Counted from the first letter of the stretch, positions 43,581 through 54,192 are shown. The stretch is 64,000 bases of DNA from Leptospira sp. WS92.C1 (GCF_040833975.1 NZ_CP162130.1:3584001-3648000), one strand, 5' to 3'. The notes: generated by a model from the letters alone, not told the origin. A program made the numbers and translations.

Positions 43581-43730
43581 TGAAATGCTGTTGTTTTGTT
43601 TGAATGCAAGCATATTCATTTAGCAGGCATTTATCTTCGCAATTGTATTGAGAGATGAGGAAATTATATCCATCCTGACGAATCCAGAGCCGATTTCTTG
43701 AGAAAATTAGAAACTATGTTAGATACATAA
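43581..43730 (+). pseudogene. Possible relic of a Y1 (REP-associated/IS200-like) transposase
   Basis: One frame reads FECKHIHLAGIYLRNCIER, a stop at 43656-43658, then GNYIHPDESRADFLRKLETMLDT and a stop at 43728. The part after the stop resembles the R-G-N...F-x-D-x-x-D-R-x-x-F-L segment near the start of RAYT-type transposases. Only this short piece remains. Weak evidence. Confidence 0.3.
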
Positions 43731-43896
43731 ACCTTGTCTATTTTTTAAGCATTTATTTTTTAAGAAATATGATGAATTTTTGCACGGGTTTATTGAAAAA
43801 ACAGGTATTTTTAGCAAAATATTTGCGAAAGCTCTAAAAAAGAATCAATTCCAAATTTTTGGAAGGCGCATGATCTTTCGAAAGTCTTGGAAAAAG

Positions 43897-43910
43897 TGAG
43901 GAGTTCCTAC
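43897..43910. repeat. Dispersed palindrome variant
   Basis: TGAGGAGTTCCTAC; a further half-copy (GTAGGAATTCCT) lies at 43929-43940. Confidence 0.6.
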
Positions 43911-44016
43911 ATTTTTAGGAAACTGGAAGTAGGAATTCCTTTTGATCTCCTCCAAATGAGACATAAAAATACTATGAGAATTGGAGAGGCGGGCTCTTTG
44001 TTAAAATCTATGATTT

Positions 44017-44030
44017 TTAGGAGTTCCTAC
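44017..44030. repeat. Dispersed palindrome variant
   Basis: TTAGGAGTTCCTAC in the spacer before gloA. Confidence 0.6.
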
Positions 44031-44117
44031 ACTTTAAAAGTGACAAAACAAATCCCTCATAAGAGTCCGAGATCCGTTGGAAAGATTCTTCGACCGTGCG
44101 ACTGAGCTCCCCTCAAC

Positions 44118-44131
44118 GCAGGAGTTCCCAC
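44118..44131. repeat. Dispersed palindrome variant
   Basis: GCAGGAGTTCCCAC in the spacer before gloA. Confidence 0.6.
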
Positions 44132-44240
44132 AAAATTCTTTCCAAAAAATCAAAGACCTCGAAGACAAATTGGTATAAGATTTTCTTTTTTACGAATTGT
44201 ATATTTCCAGATTCGCCAAATCTTTGCAACCGGAGAAACC

Positions 44241-44663
44241 ATGAAATACCTGCATACAATGATTCGCGTTCACGACCTCGAAAAGGCCCTCGATTTTTTT
44301 TGCATGACGCTCGGATTAGTTGTTTCCCGCAAAAAGGAACACCCCGAAGGAAAATATACCCTCGTCTTTTTATCCACTGGAGAACCGGACGCGCCCGAGT
44401 TAGAACTTACTTACAATTGGGGACAGCACGAATCTTATACAAGCGGTCGCAACTTTGGGCACTTGGCCTATGAAGTAGAGAATATCTACGAAACCTGTGC
44501 GAGAATTTTAGAAAGAGGAGTCACGATCAATCGCCCTCCTCGCGATGGGAGAATGGCTTTTATCCGTTCCCCGGATATGATATCGATCGAACTTCTTCAA
44601 AAAGGACATTCTCTTCCTCCGAAAGAACCTTGGGTGTCGATGCCAAACACCGGAGAATGGTAA
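44241..44663 (+). CDS. gloA: Lactoylglutathione lyase (glyoxalase I)
   Basis: A 140-residue glyoxalase I: converts the methylglyoxal-glutathione hemithioacetal to S-lactoylglutathione. The four metal ligands of E. coli GloA are seen: His5 (MKYLH), the Glu of [10 protein letters not shown], the His of FGHLAYEV, and the Glu of MISIELLQ. Length fits the short Ni/Co-type bacterial enzyme. The ATG has GGAGAAACC upstream. Monocistronic. Confidence 0.93.
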   Translation: MKYLHTMIRVHDLEKALDFFCMTLGLVVSRKKEHPEGKYTLVFLSTGEPDAPELELTYNWGQHESYTSGRNFGHLAYEVENIYETCARILERGVTINRPPRDGRMAFIRSPDMISIELLQKGHSLPPKEPWVSMPNTGEW

Positions 44664-44910
44664 TTCATTCTTCTTTCAGAAAAAATCACAATCTAAGAAC
44701 CCGTGTCGATGCCCAATAAAAAGAAAAATTCAAACTGTGCCCAAGATTGAAATTATTTCTTGATCTTATATGTTTATAAACATCCTATAAGAAATCGATT
44801 CTAACGCATTGATGTACAAAATCAAAATTCCGTTTAAACGATTGAAAAAATAAAAAATCCAAATCACATTAGAAAATTATAAATTTAAAAAATAAAACAA
44901 TATTGGCAAC
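44664..44910. other. AT-rich spacer
   Basis: No gene or repeat recognised between the convergent gloA and WYL regulator 2 genes. Confidence 0.3.
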
Positions 44911-45960
44911 TCAACGACTCTTTGAAAACAGCCGATAGTTAAACGCCATTTGTTCTATGTTCTTCCGGAAGGCGACATCAACCGTTTCCGGAAGAATTTT
45001 TCGAATCGTATCCCTTGCTTCGAGAAGAAACGGAAACAATCCTTCCTGATTCGTGATCTTAAGTCGAAACGAATCCCTGGTAAATTCTTCATAAGGAATT
45101 TCCGATAGTGAATTGCGGATTTTGTATGAAAATTCGGGATCACAGATCAATTCCACATCGATGGGGTCGTGGACTTGAAACATCGCGGGGTGTAAAATCC
45201 AGTCCTGAGAAATCTCCCTTTTTTGTCCCTGAGGTTGGTAGAGAGATTGTTCGGCGATCGTTTCCAATTTTGTAATTTTAGGAATGATAAATCTTCTTCG
45301 TTCTTTTTTCTTTCGATCATAACCGAGAAGATAATAATCCTCTAAATTTTTACGGATCAATCGAATCGGATCCAACTCGACTCGATAGGTTTCCTCCGGA
45401 AAGGTTTTATAATATAAAAACTGAATCGGAGATTTTGTTTTGAGCGCTTCCAACAATTTTTTTAAAATTTCCTCGGCAATTCCACCCTCGATTTGGCTGA
45501 AAGATTTCTGGGATTTCAAATCCATCTCCAATTCCGGATAAACATCCAGCTTTCCCTCGAATAATTTCTGAGAAAGCGAATACAATTCCAAAGATGGAGA
45601 TTCCTGATAAGATCTGAGAATGGTCTCGGCTAATATCTGCAATTCCTCTTTTTCGAGCTTCAATTCACGATTGGAAACGTTTCGATCCAAGACGTAACCT
45701 TCTTGTGTGGAGCGAACAAAAAAGCCGAGTTCCCCCAATTCCTCGATATCCCGGGAGAGTTTTTTTCGATCGGAATCCGGATTTTCCACATTTTGATACT
45801 GATCCGGAAGAAGAGAACGGATCTTGGAAAAGCTCATAGGGGAATGATGATTGAGTAAATTAAACAAAAGCGCGGAAAGACGCGACTCGGTTTTTCCGGC
45901 TTCTTTGACCGGAATCGGAAAGTCTTCGTCCTCTTCGTCCCAGGTTTCAGTTTCTGACAT
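44911..45960 (-). CDS. WYL-domain transcriptional regulator 2
   Basis: A 349-residue protein. After an acidic head comes a winged-helix part ([29 protein letters not shown]...[19 protein letters not shown]), then a WYL domain (about 190-255; [53 protein letters not shown]) and a C-terminal extension. It belongs to the same PafB/PafC-like group as the gene at 39975. Whether the two act as a pair, as PafB and PafC do, is inference. Confidence 0.83.
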   Translation of the reverse strand: MSETETWDEEDEDFPIPVKEAGKTESRLSALLFNLLNHHSPMSFSKIRSLLPDQYQNVENPDSDRKKLSRDIEELGELGFFVRSTQEGYVLDRNVSNRELKLEKEELQILAETILRSYQESPSLELYSLSQKLFEGKLDVYPELEMDLKSQKSFSQIEGGIAEEILKKLLEALKTKSPIQFLYYKTFPEETYRVELDPIRLIRKNLEDYYLLGYDRKKKERRRFIIPKITKLETIAEQSLYQPQGQKREISQDWILHPAMFQVHDPIDVELICDPEFSYKIRNSLSEIPYEEFTRDSFRLKITNQEGLFPFLLEARDTIRKILPETVDVAFRKNIEQMAFNYRLFSKSR

Positions 45961-46067
45961 AGCAGAAACTTTCCGGAGATTCCGATTCTAAGCAACCCGA
46001 AAACCACTTGAACTCGATTGCTTTTCCCGCAAAATCTTCCCATTCTTAGATTTTAAAAAGGAAAAAA

Positions 46068-46283
46068 ATGAATACGATTTTGAATTACGTAATTCCCCAC
46101 ATCGTTGGAATCATTCTCATCGCGATAGGCTGGTATGTTAGCATTTTGAACGTAGGTCTCACCCGATTTACCGAAAATGTCCTGATTTCAAAATGGACCG
46201 TCGGAGGCTTGGTTTTGATTTTGATCGGCGCCTATCTCCCGGAAATATGGATCGGGACAAGAAATCTTTTTAAAAAAGATTGA
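46068..46283 (+). CDS. Small two-span membrane protein
   Basis: A 71-residue protein with two hydrophobic segments (IVGIILIAIGWYVSIL and TVGGLVLILIGAYLPEIWI) separated by a polar turn, and a basic end. The ATG follows AAAAAGGAAAAAA. No family recognised. Confidence 0.65.
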   Translation: MNTILNYVIPHIVGIILIAIGWYVSILNVGLTRFTENVLISKWTVGGLVLILIGAYLPEIWIGTRNLFKKD

Positions 46284-46449
46284 ATTTGAAAACATAGAAA
46301 AGCCGGATGAAAGTCCGGTTGTCCTTATGATTCCAAAATACGCATCGATTGAATCCAATTTTTAGAAACCGCTAAAGGCGGATTTTTCCGAGAATCAGCG
46401 ATGACGGACTTCAAGTCCCTGACAAGCAGAAATTTTACAAAAACACTTT

Positions 46450-46463
46450 GTAGGAACTCCCAC
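46450..46463. repeat. Dispersed palindrome variant
   Basis: GTAGGAACTCCCAC, one-base variant. Confidence 0.65.
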
Positions 46464-47101
46464 AAAATTAGCCATAAATATCAGATAAATAGAATTCATT
46501 CTAAATCATCAACACATTTGAATTTCCATCAAGAATCGCCAATATTCTTAATTTATACACCTCGATTCTCAATCAAGATAAAAAGACATGCATTCCGTGA
46601 GAGCGGAGTTCGGAGCGAATGATTTGATTCGCCAAGGGACATTTTTTAGAAGCAAATCAATTTCCCGACGGATATACCGTAAATCAAACAAACATTACCT
46701 GTTTTGAATCTATTTTATATCCGATTTCATCGCGCATTTCAAAGAAATGTAGATGGTATCGTGTTTTTAAAAAGCATTTCATTTGATAGAGGTTCCTTTT
46801 ATTTGAAAACGATTCGACTGCAATATTCCGAGGAAAACTTCAATCTTCCGGTTGTCCGGCTTTTGCTTTTCAGGATTTTCGAAAGCGGTATCAATTGGCT
46901 TGGAATCTTTTCAAAAGATCCTTACCCAAAAATCGAAAAAAATAAAGAATCCCGAAACACCTTTGGCGGGACCTCCCATCCGCGCCAAGCGGATCTTCAG
47001 TGAATCCATTTGTCAAACCAAGGAACTCGTCCTTAAAGAGCCAAGCACCGATTCCAACCGGGGTTTGGTCGTATCCTTTTCAAGCTACCAACATCGCTTT
47101 T

Positions 47102-47115
47102 GCAGGAGTTCCCAC
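47102..47115. repeat. Dispersed palindrome variant
   Basis: GCAGGAGTTCCCAC, about 145 bp before the DegT-like gene. Confidence 0.6.
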
Positions 47116-47259
47116 AAAATTCCAGTTTCAGAGAAGATTTTTCTTGTACTTTTTCCCGTATGTGCCAATCTCCGTTTGCAGGCTGACAAAAAGGTCTTTA
47201 CGAGATTTTTCTTTGGACTAGAATGCGACATAATATAATTATAAGAGCTAAAGTTGGAT

Positions 47260-48363
<1,104 letters not shown>

Positions 48364-48621
48364 GATTCAAAGTTCTTTATTCGAATAGACGCGAACCTTT
48401 GGTTCTCAAATTAAGTTTGTGACCTCTTCCATTCGAACTTTATTTGTTTATAAACTACTAAGACCGATTTAAAATTGGTCCGGTGTCTTCTTTTGAACTT
48501 TTTTTCAAACGAATTTATATAATCCTCTTTTGAAAGATTCTAAAATTTCTTCTCAGAAATCTGATATTGATTTCTTTTTTCCGGAGCGACTCAGTATCTG
48601 GTAGATACACTGAGGTAATCC
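48364..48621. other. Spacer before the RND transporter
   Basis: GACCGATT/AATTGGTC near 48463-48481 may be the terminator of the DegT-like gene. An inverted repeat overlaps the ribosome binding site of the RND gene (separate entry). Confidence 0.4.
48590..48614 (+). promoter_or_regulatory. Inverted repeat overlapping the RND gene leader
   Basis: CTCAGTATCT and AGATACACTGAG pair around GGT with a two-base bulge, and the right arm runs into the GAGG ribosome binding site. It could be an operator or a leader hairpin that limits translation. Confidence 0.35.
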
Positions 48622-51600
48622 ATGAATATCGCCCAGCTTTCCATCAAACGACCTATTTTTATTTCCAGTATCGTCTTACTTATGCTTCTCACAGGCGGGG
48701 TGGCTTTGAGTAGAATGGGAGTTGACCTCTTTCCCGACGTGAACATTCCAGTGGTTTCCGTAACCACAATCTATCCGGGAGCGGGTCCGGAAGAAATCGA
48801 GGAACTCGTTTCCAAACCGATGGAAGAGGAACTCTCTTCTATCTCCGGTCTTAAGAAAATTTCCTCCCGAAATCAGGAAGGGGTTTCGGTTGTATTCGGA
48901 GAATTTACCCTGGATACGGATATTAAATATGCGGAACAACAATTCAGAGACAAGGTCGGTCTTGTAAAACCGAAACTTCCAACCGGAATCAAAGAACCCA
49001 AAGTGGTTCGTTTCGATCCTGCGGATCAGCCGATCATTCGACTCGCGGTATTTGCGGAGTTGGATCAGGCAAAACTCTACGACCTCGCAAAGGAAACCAT
49101 CAAATCCAGACTGGAACAAGTTCAAGGTGTCGGCTCGGTTAAAATTGTCGGCGGAACCAGAAGGGAAATTCAGATCGAACTCGATCGAAACAAACTGATT
49201 TCCTATCAAATGCCGATGGTCGTCATCGCAAACCGACTCAAAAGCGCGGGAATAAACGTCCCTGTGGGAAAATTCGAAACCGGTTCCAAAGAAACTTCCT
49301 ATAGAACACTCGGAAGATACGAATCTCTTTCTCAAATCGAAAATACGATCGTGTCCTTTGGCGGCGAAGTCGGAAATGCGGTTACGATCAAACAGCTGGG
49401 AAGCGTTCGCGACGGAACCCAAGACGAGGAAACCATCGGTTATCTTTGGGCTTCCAAAGATGAAGTTGTGGAAGAAAAAACATCGTTCTTTACTAAAATC
49501 GGAAATCTATTTAGCGGCAAAAAAAGCGGAACGGAGATTCCAAAAGAAATCAAACCCGCTTTGTTCATCGACGTTTATAAACAATCCGGCGGAAACACGG
49601 TTGCGGTTGCCGACGAAGTTTTAAAACGAATCGGCAAGTTGAACGATGGAATCAAGGATTTAGAGGGAAAACCGAAAATCAGATTGATCCGCGACGGATC
49701 GAAATGGATTCGATACAACGTGGAAGACGTTACCGAAGCGATCGTGATCGGGATGCTTCTCGCGGTCATTACGGTATATTTCTTTTTAGGTAATTTCCGT
49801 TCGACTGTAATTACGGGACTTGCGCTTCCCAACTCGATGCTCGGTGCGTTCGTTTTGATGTGGGTGATGGGATTTACCATCAACGTTATGACACTCTTGG
49901 CTCTCTCTTTGGCGGTGGGATTGCTCGTAGACGACGCGATCGTCGTCCGAGAAAACATTTTCCGAAAGCTGGAAGAAGGGATGGGAGTTTTAGAAGCGTC
50001 CGAAAAAGGAACCACAGAGGTAACATTAGCCGTTATTGGGACTTCCCTCACTGTAATCGCGGTATTTTTACCTGTAGGATTTCTTTCCGGGATCGTGGGA
50101 CAATTCTTCAAACAGTTCGGATTGACCGTAGTATTTGCGATGTTGATCTCTCTTTTTGACGGTCTCGCAGTGGCTCCGATGCTTTCCGCCTACTTCGCCG
50201 GAAAGATAGATCACAACGCAAAGAAAAACAGAGCGGTCGAAGCTTTCGATAAATTCCAAACCTGGCTTGAAAAACAGTATGGAAGAATCATGAGAGTCGC
50301 TCTGAAAAGACCGGGAATGGTTCTTTTAGGATCCCTTGCGATTTTTATCCTTTCGATCTTTTCTTTGAAATTTGTAAAAAGCACATTCTTACCCGCAAAC
50401 GATCAGGGAGAATTCTTGGTAACCCTGGATCTTCCTCCGGGAACAAGTCTCCAAGGAACCAAACAAGTTGCGGATCAGGTTTTGGAAATACTCAGGAAAA
50501 TACCTGAAATGGATATGATCGCGGTGACGATCGGAAAACCGGACGGCGGTGAACCGAACGCAGCGACTCTGGCCGTGGCGTTGGTTCCTTCTAAAAAACG
50601 AAAACGAACTACAACTCAAGTCAAAGACGATATTCGAGAACTTCTCAAAGGTTTTACGTATGCAAGACCTGCGGTTTCCGATTATAGCGCGGTCGGAGGC
50701 GGAATTCAGTATCCGTTCCAGCTTGTGATCAAAGGCGAGAACTTAGCAGAGATGGAAGTATATTCCAAAAAGGTTGTGCAGAGATTGAAGTCGATCTCGG
50801 ACCTCGCCGACTTGGATACGGATTATAGAGCCGGAAAGCCGGAATACCAAATTCATTTGGATAATATGAGAATGCAGTTGGTCGGGGTTCTTCCCGGCGT
50901 TGCGGGATCCGAACTTCGTTATCAGATCGCCGGAGACGAGGTCAGCAAATTCTATGATAAGGGAATCGAATACGAAGTTAGAATGAGACTTCGTCCGGAT
51001 CAACGAAATCTGAGAATGGCTTACGGTCAAACAAAGGTCCCGAACATAGCGAACAAACTCATTCCTCTTTCGGCAATCAGTACCGGAAAAGAAACCGCGG
51101 GGCCTTCTCGAATCAACAGGATCGACCGTGCGAGAACGATCGTAGTCAACGCAAACTTAGCTCCGGGCGGAGCCGTACAGGACGCGACACGAATCGCGGA
51201 TGAGATTCTAAAAAAAGAACTTCCGCCTCCTCCGGGGGTTCGTTACAACTTCCAAGGGCAATCGGAAGACTTTAAGGAACTGTTGGCGAACATCATCCTG
51301 GCTGTTTGCTTGGCCCTGGCCTTTATCTATCTTGTTCTTGCATCCTTATACGAATCGTTTATCACACCGGTTACGATTCTATTTGCAATTCCCCCTGCGA
51401 TTTCGGGAGCGTTTTTCGCACTCGCTCTCACGAACGAGATGCTCAACTTATTCTCGATGATCGGGTTGATTTTACTCATGGGTCTCGTGGCGAAAAACTC
51501 CATTCTTCTTGTGGACTATGCGATGCAGGCGATGAGAGACGAAGGATTGTCTCGAGACGAAGCGATCTATCAAGCCGGTCTTGTGCGACTCCGGCCGATC

Positions 51601-51933
51601 TTGATGACTTCTCTCGCAATGATCATGGGAACCGTTCCAATCGCACTCGGATTTGGAGAGGCTGCTAAATCCAGAACCGCCATGGGGATCGCGATCATCG
51701 GGGGATTGATTCTTTCCACGGTTGTCACTCTTGTGGTAGTTCCCGCGATCTTCGGTTTTATCGATCGTTTTAGAGAATGGATAGAGTCCAAATTCCGTCC
51801 CGATTATGATATGAATGCATCCTTAGTTCATCCACACCAAACATCCAGCGGAAAAATCGCATACGAAAGGGAGTTGATTCTCGCTCAGGAAGCGTCTTTA
51901 CCGAAAAAAACTTCAAAAAAATCTAAAAAGTAA
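48622..51933 (+). CDS. RND-family efflux transporter (AcrB/HAE1-like inner-membrane pump)
   Basis: An 1103-residue, 12-span proton-driven exporter. Seen: IKRPIFISSIVLLMLL at the start, DVNIPVVSVTTIYPGAGPEEIE, the TM4 pair Asp-Asp in LAVGLLVDDAIVVREN (about 437-438), GTSLTVIAVFLPVGFLSG, and the TM10 Lys in LLMGLVAKNSILLVDYA near 957, so the proton relay is intact. Oddity: about residues 262-312 form a hydrophilic Lys/Glu-rich insertion in the porter domain. No membrane-fusion or outer-membrane partner gene is adjacent. The ATG follows GAGG; a terminator follows. Confidence 0.93.
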   Translation: MNIAQLSIKRPIFISSIVLLMLLTGGVALSRMGVDLFPDVNIPVVSVTTIYPGAGPEEIEELVSKPMEEELSSISGLKKISSRNQEGVSVVFGEFTLDTDIKYAEQQFRDKVGLVKPKLPTGIKEPKVVRFDPADQPIIRLAVFAELDQAKLYDLAKETIKSRLEQVQGVGSVKIVGGTRREIQIELDRNKLISYQMPMVVIANRLKSAGINVPVGKFETGSKETSYRTLGRYESLSQIENTIVSFGGEVGNAVTIKQLGSVRDGTQDEETIGYLWASKDEVVEEKTSFFTKIGNLFSGKKSGTEIPKEIKPALFIDVYKQSGGNTVAVADEVLKRIGKLNDGIKDLEGKPKIRLIRDGSKWIRYNVEDVTEAIVIGMLLAVITVYFFLGNFRSTVITGLALPNSMLGAFVLMWVMGFTINVMTLLALSLAVGLLVDDAIVVRENIFRKLEEGMGVLEASEKGTTEVTLAVIGTSLTVIAVFLPVGFLSGIVGQFFKQFGLTVVFAMLISLFDGLAVAPMLSAYFAGKIDHNAKKNRAVEAFDKFQTWLEKQYGRIMRVALKRPGMVLLGSLAIFILSIFSLKFVKSTFLPANDQGEFLVTLDLPPGTSLQGTKQVADQVLEILRKIPEMDMIAVTIGKPDGGEPNAATLAVALVPSKKRKRTTTQVKDDIRELLKGFTYARPAVSDYSAVGGGIQYPFQLVIKGENLAEMEVYSKKVVQRLKSISDLADLDTDYRAGKPEYQIHLDNMRMQLVGVLPGVAGSELRYQIAGDEVSKFYDKGIEYEVRMRLRPDQRNLRMAYGQTKVPNIANKLIPLSAISTGKETAGPSRINRIDRARTIVVNANLAPGGAVQDATRIADEILKKELPPPPGVRYNFQGQSEDFKELLANIILAVCLALAFIYLVLASLYESFITPVTILFAIPPAISGAFFALALTNEMLNLFSMIGLILLMGLVAKNSILLVDYAMQAMRDEGLSRDEAIYQAGLVRLRPILMTSLAMIMGTVPIALGFGEAAKSRTAMGIAIIGGLILSTVVTLVVVPAIFGFIDRFREWIESKFRPDYDMNASLVHPHQTSSGKIAYERELILAQEASLPKKTSKKSKK

Positions 51934-51950
51934 ATTAGAATTCTCTAAAA

Positions 51951-51981
51951 TGGAAAATCCGATTTGAAATCGGATTTTCCA
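51951..51981 (+). terminator. Strong terminator after the RND gene
   Basis: TGGAAAATCCGATTT (51951-51965) and AAATCGGATTTTCCA (51967-51981) are perfect 15-base arms with almost no loop, 18 bp after the stop. Confidence 0.8.
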
Positions 51982-52130
51982 TCAAACTTTCCAGCGACTC
52001 GGACCGTTTCACGGAAATCCCGCGAAAGATTTCCGGCATAAATCAAAATATCCATAAACAACCGAAATCAAATTTTTTAGAATCAAAATCGAACACTTAG
52101 AGAAGTAAGGATCAATCTACTCAATAGGAT

Positions 52131-52363
52131 GAGGCGAAAGTAGTCGTGGAGGATAACGGGATTGGAATTCCAACAAGATTACGGTCCGTGATATTCGATC
52201 CGTTGACGGTGCAAAACGTCAAGGACTCCAAGCGGAACAAACCACAGAGTTCTGGATATCGATCGTAAAAATCATCGTCAAACTTCACCAAGGAAAAATA
52301 CAATTCGAAAGCACAGAGCGAGTGAGAAACAAATTTATTATAGAAATTCCATTCGATTTGTAA
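52131..52363 (+). pseudogene. Histidine-kinase ATPase-domain remnant, frameshifted
   Basis: Reading from 52131: EAKVVVEDNGIGIPTRLRSVIFDPL, which is the G1/N-box and F-box of a HATPase_c domain (VEDNGIGIP..L..VIFDPF). Near 52245 the frame breaks, and in another frame the text continues WISIVKIIVKLHQGKIQFES, then FIIEIPFDL and TAA at 52361, matching the G2 region and last strands (SIVKKIVELHGGKI.FES...G..F.IEIP). The upstream dimerisation part is missing. It is a truncated, decayed sensor kinase. The minus-strand ORF over the same bases is a shadow. Confidence 0.72.
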
Positions 52364-52545
52364 GATAATAAAATATTTCCGAGGCGAAATCTTATGGATC
52401 TTTTCGACTCCAAATAGTTTCATTTCCAAACGAATTAATTCTATTTTGCAAAAAAATAAGTTTGATCCAAAACTATTAGAAACAAACTTTGGAAATAGAT
52501 AAACCAAATAGAGACGAGTTAGATTATAAACATATAGGAGCCAAA

Positions 52546-53346
52546 ATGAAACTCTCGAAAGAAATCATTACGGTGAAAGATAGCAAGATTGGGGTTATGA
52601 AATTAGTACCCGATGGTCCGATGACATTGACCCTTCCTTTGATGCGTGAGATGAATTCCATATTAAAAGAATTTACAGTGGATCCCGACATTCGTGCGGG
52701 AATCATCGCAGGACCTGACGGAGACTTTTGTATCGGATTGGATCCCGACGCGATTTTAAGCTCATCCGTAGACGAAATCGGCCAAATTATGGCGGGTATC
52801 TTTGATATGTTCGCTTCCCTAATCAGCTTTCCGAAACCTTTGATCGCAGAGGTCGGGGGTAACGCAATCGGAGGCGGCGCGATTATCGCATTTACTTGCG
52901 ATTACAGATATATGGTGGATGGAAAAGGGAGAATCGGTTTTGCTGAACCGTTAGTCGGTCTTCCTATTACAACCGCATTGATCCTTCGATTGAGACAAAC
53001 GATGCTTCCGTCCGCGGCATCAGAAGCCGCTCTTGAAGGCGCGCTCTACAAACCAGCGGAAGCGGTCCAAAACGGATTGTTAAGCGAAGTTGGCGCGTCT
53101 CTCGAGGAATTGAGAAAAAAATCTTTAAGCAAGATCAGCGTTCTCAACCGAGTCCCGGCATCGGCAACCGTAGAAACAAAAAGAGCCCTTAATAAAGACG
53201 CATTTGAGGCCGCAAAAGCTGCGCCAAAACTGCTTGCGGATCTTTTTAAAACACAACCAAGTATGGTTAACAATCTTTTGGAAGCAATGAAAGCCAACAA
53301 AGAAAGAAGAAGACCCGTATTGTCCCACGAGGCAAACTTTCAATAA
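52546..53346 (+). CDS. Enoyl-CoA hydratase/isomerase (crotonase) family protein
   Basis: A 266-residue crotonase-fold protein. Seen: an N-terminal strand set, RAGIIAGPDGDFCIGLDPDAIL (oxyanion hole region, usually G.G..FSAGADL), and KPLIAEVGGNAIGGGAIIAFTCDYRYMV, then GRIGFAEPLVGL. The Glu at the isomerase position (AEPLVGLP) is present. Substrate unknown. The ATG at 52546 has TAGGAG seven bases upstream. Monocistronic. Confidence 0.87.
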   Translation: MKLSKEIITVKDSKIGVMKLVPDGPMTLTLPLMREMNSILKEFTVDPDIRAGIIAGPDGDFCIGLDPDAILSSSVDEIGQIMAGIFDMFASLISFPKPLIAEVGGNAIGGGAIIAFTCDYRYMVDGKGRIGFAEPLVGLPITTALILRLRQTMLPSAASEAALEGALYKPAEAVQNGLLSEVGASLEELRKKSLSKISVLNRVPASATVETKRALNKDAFEAAKAAPKLLADLFKTQPSMVNNLLEAMKANKERRRPVLSHEANFQ

Positions 53347-53480
53347 ACTGAAACAATCTTCGGGGGCGGCTCCAGGTTCGTCGCAAGCGACTCATCCCGT
53401 ATTAATTTATTCTGAATTTATAATATTCTGAATTAGCGGGATACTTCGCTCCTTCCACATCCTGCCGCTACGACCCATAG

Positions 53481-53790
53481 GGAGTAGTGGCATTGAGTTC
53501 AACGAACATAGTGAGTGGCCGCTACGACCGATCGAACGACCCATGGGAAGTGAGATCTTGAGTTTAGGGAGTAGTGGCATTGAGTTCAACGAACATAGTG
53601 AGTGGCCGCTACGACCGATCGAACGACCCTTAGGAAGTGAGATCTTGAGTTTAGGGAGTAGTGGCATTGAGTTCAACGAACATAGTGAGTGGCCGCTACG
53701 ACCGATCGAACGACCCATGGGAAGTGAGATCTTGAGTTTAAGGAGTAGTGGCATTGAGTTCAACGAACATAGTGAGTGGCCGCTACTCAC
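53481..53790. repeat. 87-bp tandem repeat array, about 3.5 copies
   Basis: Units start at 53481, 53568, 53655 and 53742 (GGAGTAGTGGCATTGAGTT), exactly 87 bp apart, and differ at only a few bases. The unit contains CATTGAGTTCAACGAACATAG, GGCCGCTACGACC and GACCCATGGGAAGTGAG. Since 87 is a multiple of three, both strands stay open across the array and yield repetitive ORFs that are not genes. The unit is homologous to the dispersed module and to the 44-bp array at 24146. Confidence 0.93.
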
Positions 53791-53793
53791 AGA

Positions 53794-54192
53794 TTATGTT
53801 TTTCTTTTGTAGAATTTTAGCCCCGACCAAATTTCGGAAACCGCGCAGACTTTTACGTCGACGACTCCTAATTTCAGACCGATTTCCCTGACTTTATTCT
53901 CATTGATATCCGTTGGAACTTTGGAAGAACCTTTTGGCCAAGAAATCCAAATCATTCCTTTTTCACCGAGATGTTCCACGAATTTGGGAAATTGTTTTTG
54001 GAGTTCTTTCACATCTTTTGTAAACAAATGCAGGAAATCTAATGATCCTATTAAAGATTTTGATAATTCCACATCCGAAAGATAATCTTTGAGTTCCTTT
54101 TCTACCTCGTCCGGAAGACCTTTGAAAAAAACTTTCATCCCTGCTTTGAGCCCGAGCTTGTCTCCCAAGGATTTGCCTGAATATCCCGCCAT
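53794..54192 (-). CDS. DUF3052 family protein
   Basis: A 132-residue protein: an N-terminal GYSGKSLGDKLGLKAGMKVFF followed by LDFLHLFTKDVKELQKQFPKFVEHLGEKGMIWISWPKGSSKVPTDINENKVREIGLKLGVVDVKVCAVSEIWSGLKF. This matches the DUF3052 family of small cytoplasmic proteins; function unknown. Start ATG at 54192. The stop at 53794 touches the 87-bp tandem array. Confidence 0.85.
   Translation of the reverse strand: MAGYSGKSLGDKLGLKAGMKVFFKGLPDEVEKELKDYLSDVELSKSLIGSLDFLHLFTKDVKELQKQFPKFVEHLGEKGMIWISWPKGSSKVPTDINENKVREIGLKLGVVDVKVCAVSEIWSGLKFYKRKT

Larger units (their letters stand above)
43290..44240. other. 950-bp AT-rich gene desert with repeats and a possible transposase relic
   Basis: The first 580 bases are very AT-rich and contain a decayed reading frame at 43581-43730. 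From 43897 to 44131 four palindrome-family copies occur within 235 bp. No intact gene was found on either strand. Confidence 0.55.
46284..47259. other. 976-bp gene-free region
   Basis: A hairpin AGCCGGA/TCCGGTT lies near 46302. Palindrome copies are at 46450-46463 and 47102-47115. Short ORFs here overlap each other in several frames and look non-coding. No RNA gene recognised. Confidence 0.5.

Noticed and set aside
46401..47238. Several short ORFs (73-128 aa)
   Set aside because: They overlap in different frames, contain copies of the dispersed palindrome, and show no domain or signal peptide.
52121..52507. 128-aa minus-strand ORF
   Set aside because: It is the shadow of the decayed histidine-kinase tail on the plus strand, which has clear family motifs.
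53407..53812. Repetitive ORFs on both strands (127 aa minus, 89 aa plus)
   Set aside because: They are open only because the 87-bp repeat unit is a multiple of three; no start signals or protein character.
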